In this document: positions 61,405 to 64,000 of the stretch, piece after piece | How the letters are laid out: every line of letters starts with the position of its first letter | How positions within the stretch are numbered: position 1 is the stretch's first letter | NCBI GenBank assembly: GCA_022829145.1 | Contig: CM040741.1 | Location: 60,376,547 to 60,440,546 of the forward strand | Direction of reading: 5' to 3' | DNA length: 64,000 nucleotides | From: Albula goreensis | Lineage: Eukaryota; Chordata; Actinopteri; Albuliformes; Albulidae | Program-made: the position numbers and the translations under genes | The notes under the pieces: generated by a model | Told to the model about the DNA's origin: nothing | The model's input: only the letters and a program-made list of their open reading frames with translations | Databases searched by the model: none

Positions 61405-64000
61405 AAGCAAAATTGTGAGGGAGAATAACTTGTTTTTAAAGCCAATGATTATGAAATGTACAAGGGAGGGATTAAATATATCCATAATCAGTATAGTTAC
61501 ATTACATGGGGCAGCGACTGACATGAAGGGGCAGGTCAGAGTTGGCAGTGTATTAGATTTACATGTCAGTTATCTTACCCCTCAGGTATTCTGCATCTGG
61601 TTAACAGCAGTGAACAGGGCTGGGCACTCTTGTCTATAACTGCAGAGCCTTGGGTATCTGCTTGCTGATAAGATGTTCAGGAATACAAACTCAGATTTCA
61701 CGATAGCCTTTCAAACTATCCGGTCACTGAAAATGGTGGCCCAGGTCCAGTCCCCTGTGGCCAAATTTCAAACACATCTGTTGTCCTGTCGGCTGTTTAC
61801 ATGGACCTAGCTGTGATATCTTTAGGGACTTTGAGAAACTCTTGTCTTTGTTTTATCTCGTTCCTCCGATGTGAATTTCTTTCTTGCTCTGGTTTTATTG
61901 AATGCATATAGAAGACATACAACTAATTACTATGGTTTTGTACACTGACTGTATGATACCAATAATTTGTTTACCTAAAAAACACCATTTTTGTGAGATG
62001 TATAAATACATCAATTTTGGATGGAGGATATCATGGCCAAATTGGGCTACTAGGGCTACCATTCTAATGGTGACCATACTGCCACATTTGGTCAACATGG
62101 CCTACCATTGGGGCATGAATGCTTACAGCAGGACCTTTATATATAAATCAGACATATATGGTAGGAGAACAACAGGGAACTTTACCCTTCATCTATACAT
62201 ATTTTCTAGGCCCTTCTCGTTCTTCATCTCTGCAGTTTTCTAGACATATCTTAACACAGGTGAGTTAAGGTTACTCAGGCCGACCCATACTAATGAACAA
62301 AAATCAACACATTTGAATGCGCTGTGAAAGAACGAATGTTAAGAGTTTTGAATAGTTTGGTGTGGCATGCTATTACTACAAATGGTTCCACAGGGTTTAT
62401 AATCACTTTACATTTTCTTCTAATCATATGATACACATTTTTATGTTAGGCTCAAATCAAATAAAATCCAAGGAAACAATTACATTAATGGATATAACTT
62501 AGAAATCCTTTGAGGGGAAACCTTATTTAATTTGCCACAACCCATTTATTTAGGCCAAAAATGTCAAGGGATTCTTTCAAAAATTAACAAGGGGGACAGG
62601 AAAGTAGACTCAAACCATGACTTCTGTTGCAGAATCAACATTGACTACACTTACAACAGGGACCCTTAATTACCAACAGAAAAAGATGTTCACTTTTACT
62701 TACACAAACAGGCCTTTGCACTTGCAAAAATATTTATAAACAGGCAAATTCTTTCTTCTTTTAAACATAGTTGCATTTCCTTATAAAGCAGCATTTCTGA
62801 GACTCCTGTCCAATTCCAAACAGATTCTAAACAATAAAAGAATGTCCTGCTAGTTTTGTAATCAAATGAAATGACATTAAGCATTTTGTGCTGAAACAAA
62901 TACACAAATAAAAACCTTTGGTAGAGATAACTGAGATGCTGCACTGCCAGCTATCATGTAGATATGAGCGCTATACCTTTGCACAGCTCATATTTCCGAT
63001 GTTTCTGTTTAGGTCTTTTCCCATGCACTTTCTTCTGATTTTATCCTATGAATCATTAAACTTGATTTTATCAATGGCCTTTTGATTTACAGCTTTTCAC
63101 CATTCCATATCCCATCAACTTAAATTGATTTCACTGGTGATTTCACCAATTAAATATGTTCATTTTCCCCTGTCTGCTTAATGAAACGAGAATATGTAAT
63201 GGAGGGCTGAAAGGGAATTCATGTTTTGAAGACTTTCAGCTGTACTTGATGCAAACACAAGAATATCTGACTCCAAATCACACATATCCCTACACAGGCA
63301 TGCATGCAGTATTGAGTTTGCTCATACAATGCAGGGCAAGTAATGCATAAATGGCCCTTGGCAATATATGCAGTAACTTAAAACCAACCATATGGGTTTG
63401 GTTATGAGACTTACCCAGAGAACAGAGATTATATATATTTATTTTCTGTCCAACTTCACTGTCTGTTCATATATAAACAGGCCCAATTCACAGACACCTC
63501 TATTACTAATTAATTTAACTCTATTCTGTTAAACATCTACAAACAATAGGAGGGTGTTTGTGTGTGTGTGAGTGTGTGTGTCTGTAGAGGGGGGGGTGGT
63601 GGTGATATTGTTCTACATCCATCCAAATGCAAGCTATAAGCTTAGTGTTTGGCATGCCTTAATTTAAAATTAAGCCTCATCTGAAACACTTGGAAACATG
63701 GTCCATATATTTTATCTATTTCACAAACAAAAACAGTTGGGCTTGAATTAATAAACATAACATGTCCCTTCCCTCCAGCACTGACATAAATAATCTGTAT
63801 GCTAAGTGCAGAACCAGAGAAAGTAGGGTGATGATTTCTGTGGACACTGATGCCAGAGGCCCAATAACCAGCCATCAGATGTCTAAGGCATACACCAATG
63901 TTTTTCTTAGGCTTGACACGACAAGACGATGCAGACAACTAATTGAAGCTAAGACTGGTCTAATTAATTTGAGTGACAGCCACACATACTGAAACCATTT

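Larger units (their letters stand above)
57559..64000. other. plpp1 intron 1 (part)
   Basis: No PLPP1 exon 1 is seen, so this is taken as intron 1. It contains a CpG-rich patch with a hexamer repeat (60540-60680), a 31-bp tandem duplication (61343-61404) and a GT-rich stretch near 63556. No other gene is recognised. Confidence 0.65.

Overview
This is vertebrate nuclear DNA, most probably from a ray-finned fish: exons are short with GT/AG borders, introns are long and AT-rich, and microsatellites and short dispersed repeats of a type common in teleosts are present. Almost none of the longer open frames are genes. Two protein-coding genes and the decayed remains of a third account for the window. 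Gene assignments come from reading the translated exons against remembered vertebrate proteins, not from a database search.

Left edge (179-4075, minus strand): the first nine coding exons of dhx29, the DEAH-box helicase that helps 40S subunits scan structured 5' leaders. All nine exon phases agree, so this copy looks intact as far as it is seen; the helicase core lies beyond base 1. Right part (39367-57558, minus strand): plpp1 (lipid phosphate phosphatase 1), exons 2 to 6, with all three catalytic motifs. It has two alternative second exons of 155 and 152 nt, matching the two known human PLPP1 isoforms. Exon 1 was not found and should lie beyond base 64000, so 57559-64000 is read as intron 1.

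Middle (about 4.1-38.6 kb): in human this interval holds MTREX (SKIV2L2/MTR4), the exosome RNA helicase, pointing right, divergent from DHX29 and tail-to-tail with PLPP1. Here no intact MTREX exon is visible. Instead there are collinear plus-strand blocks that resemble MTREX exons and keep splice borders, but have mutated motifs, lost sequence or shifted frames (13628-13738, 34172-34217, 38234-38382, 38476-38575, with weaker candidates at 10899, 13990, 17160 and 33746). I read this as an unprocessed mtrex pseudogene dying in place, probably the lost copy of a duplicated dhx29-mtrex-plpp1 block. As MTREX is essential in animals, a working copy is expected elsewhere in the genome.

The rest is intronic or relic sequence with a probable hAT-like MITE (13289-13444), three copies of a short dispersed repeat, a pair of related 160-bp blocks (17.5 and 18.0 kb), several microsatellites, a G-rich quadruplex-like tract and some hairpins. 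One hairpin lies about 95 bp past the 5' splice site of a plpp1 alternative exon. No CRISPR arrays, operons, rRNA or tRNA genes were recognised.
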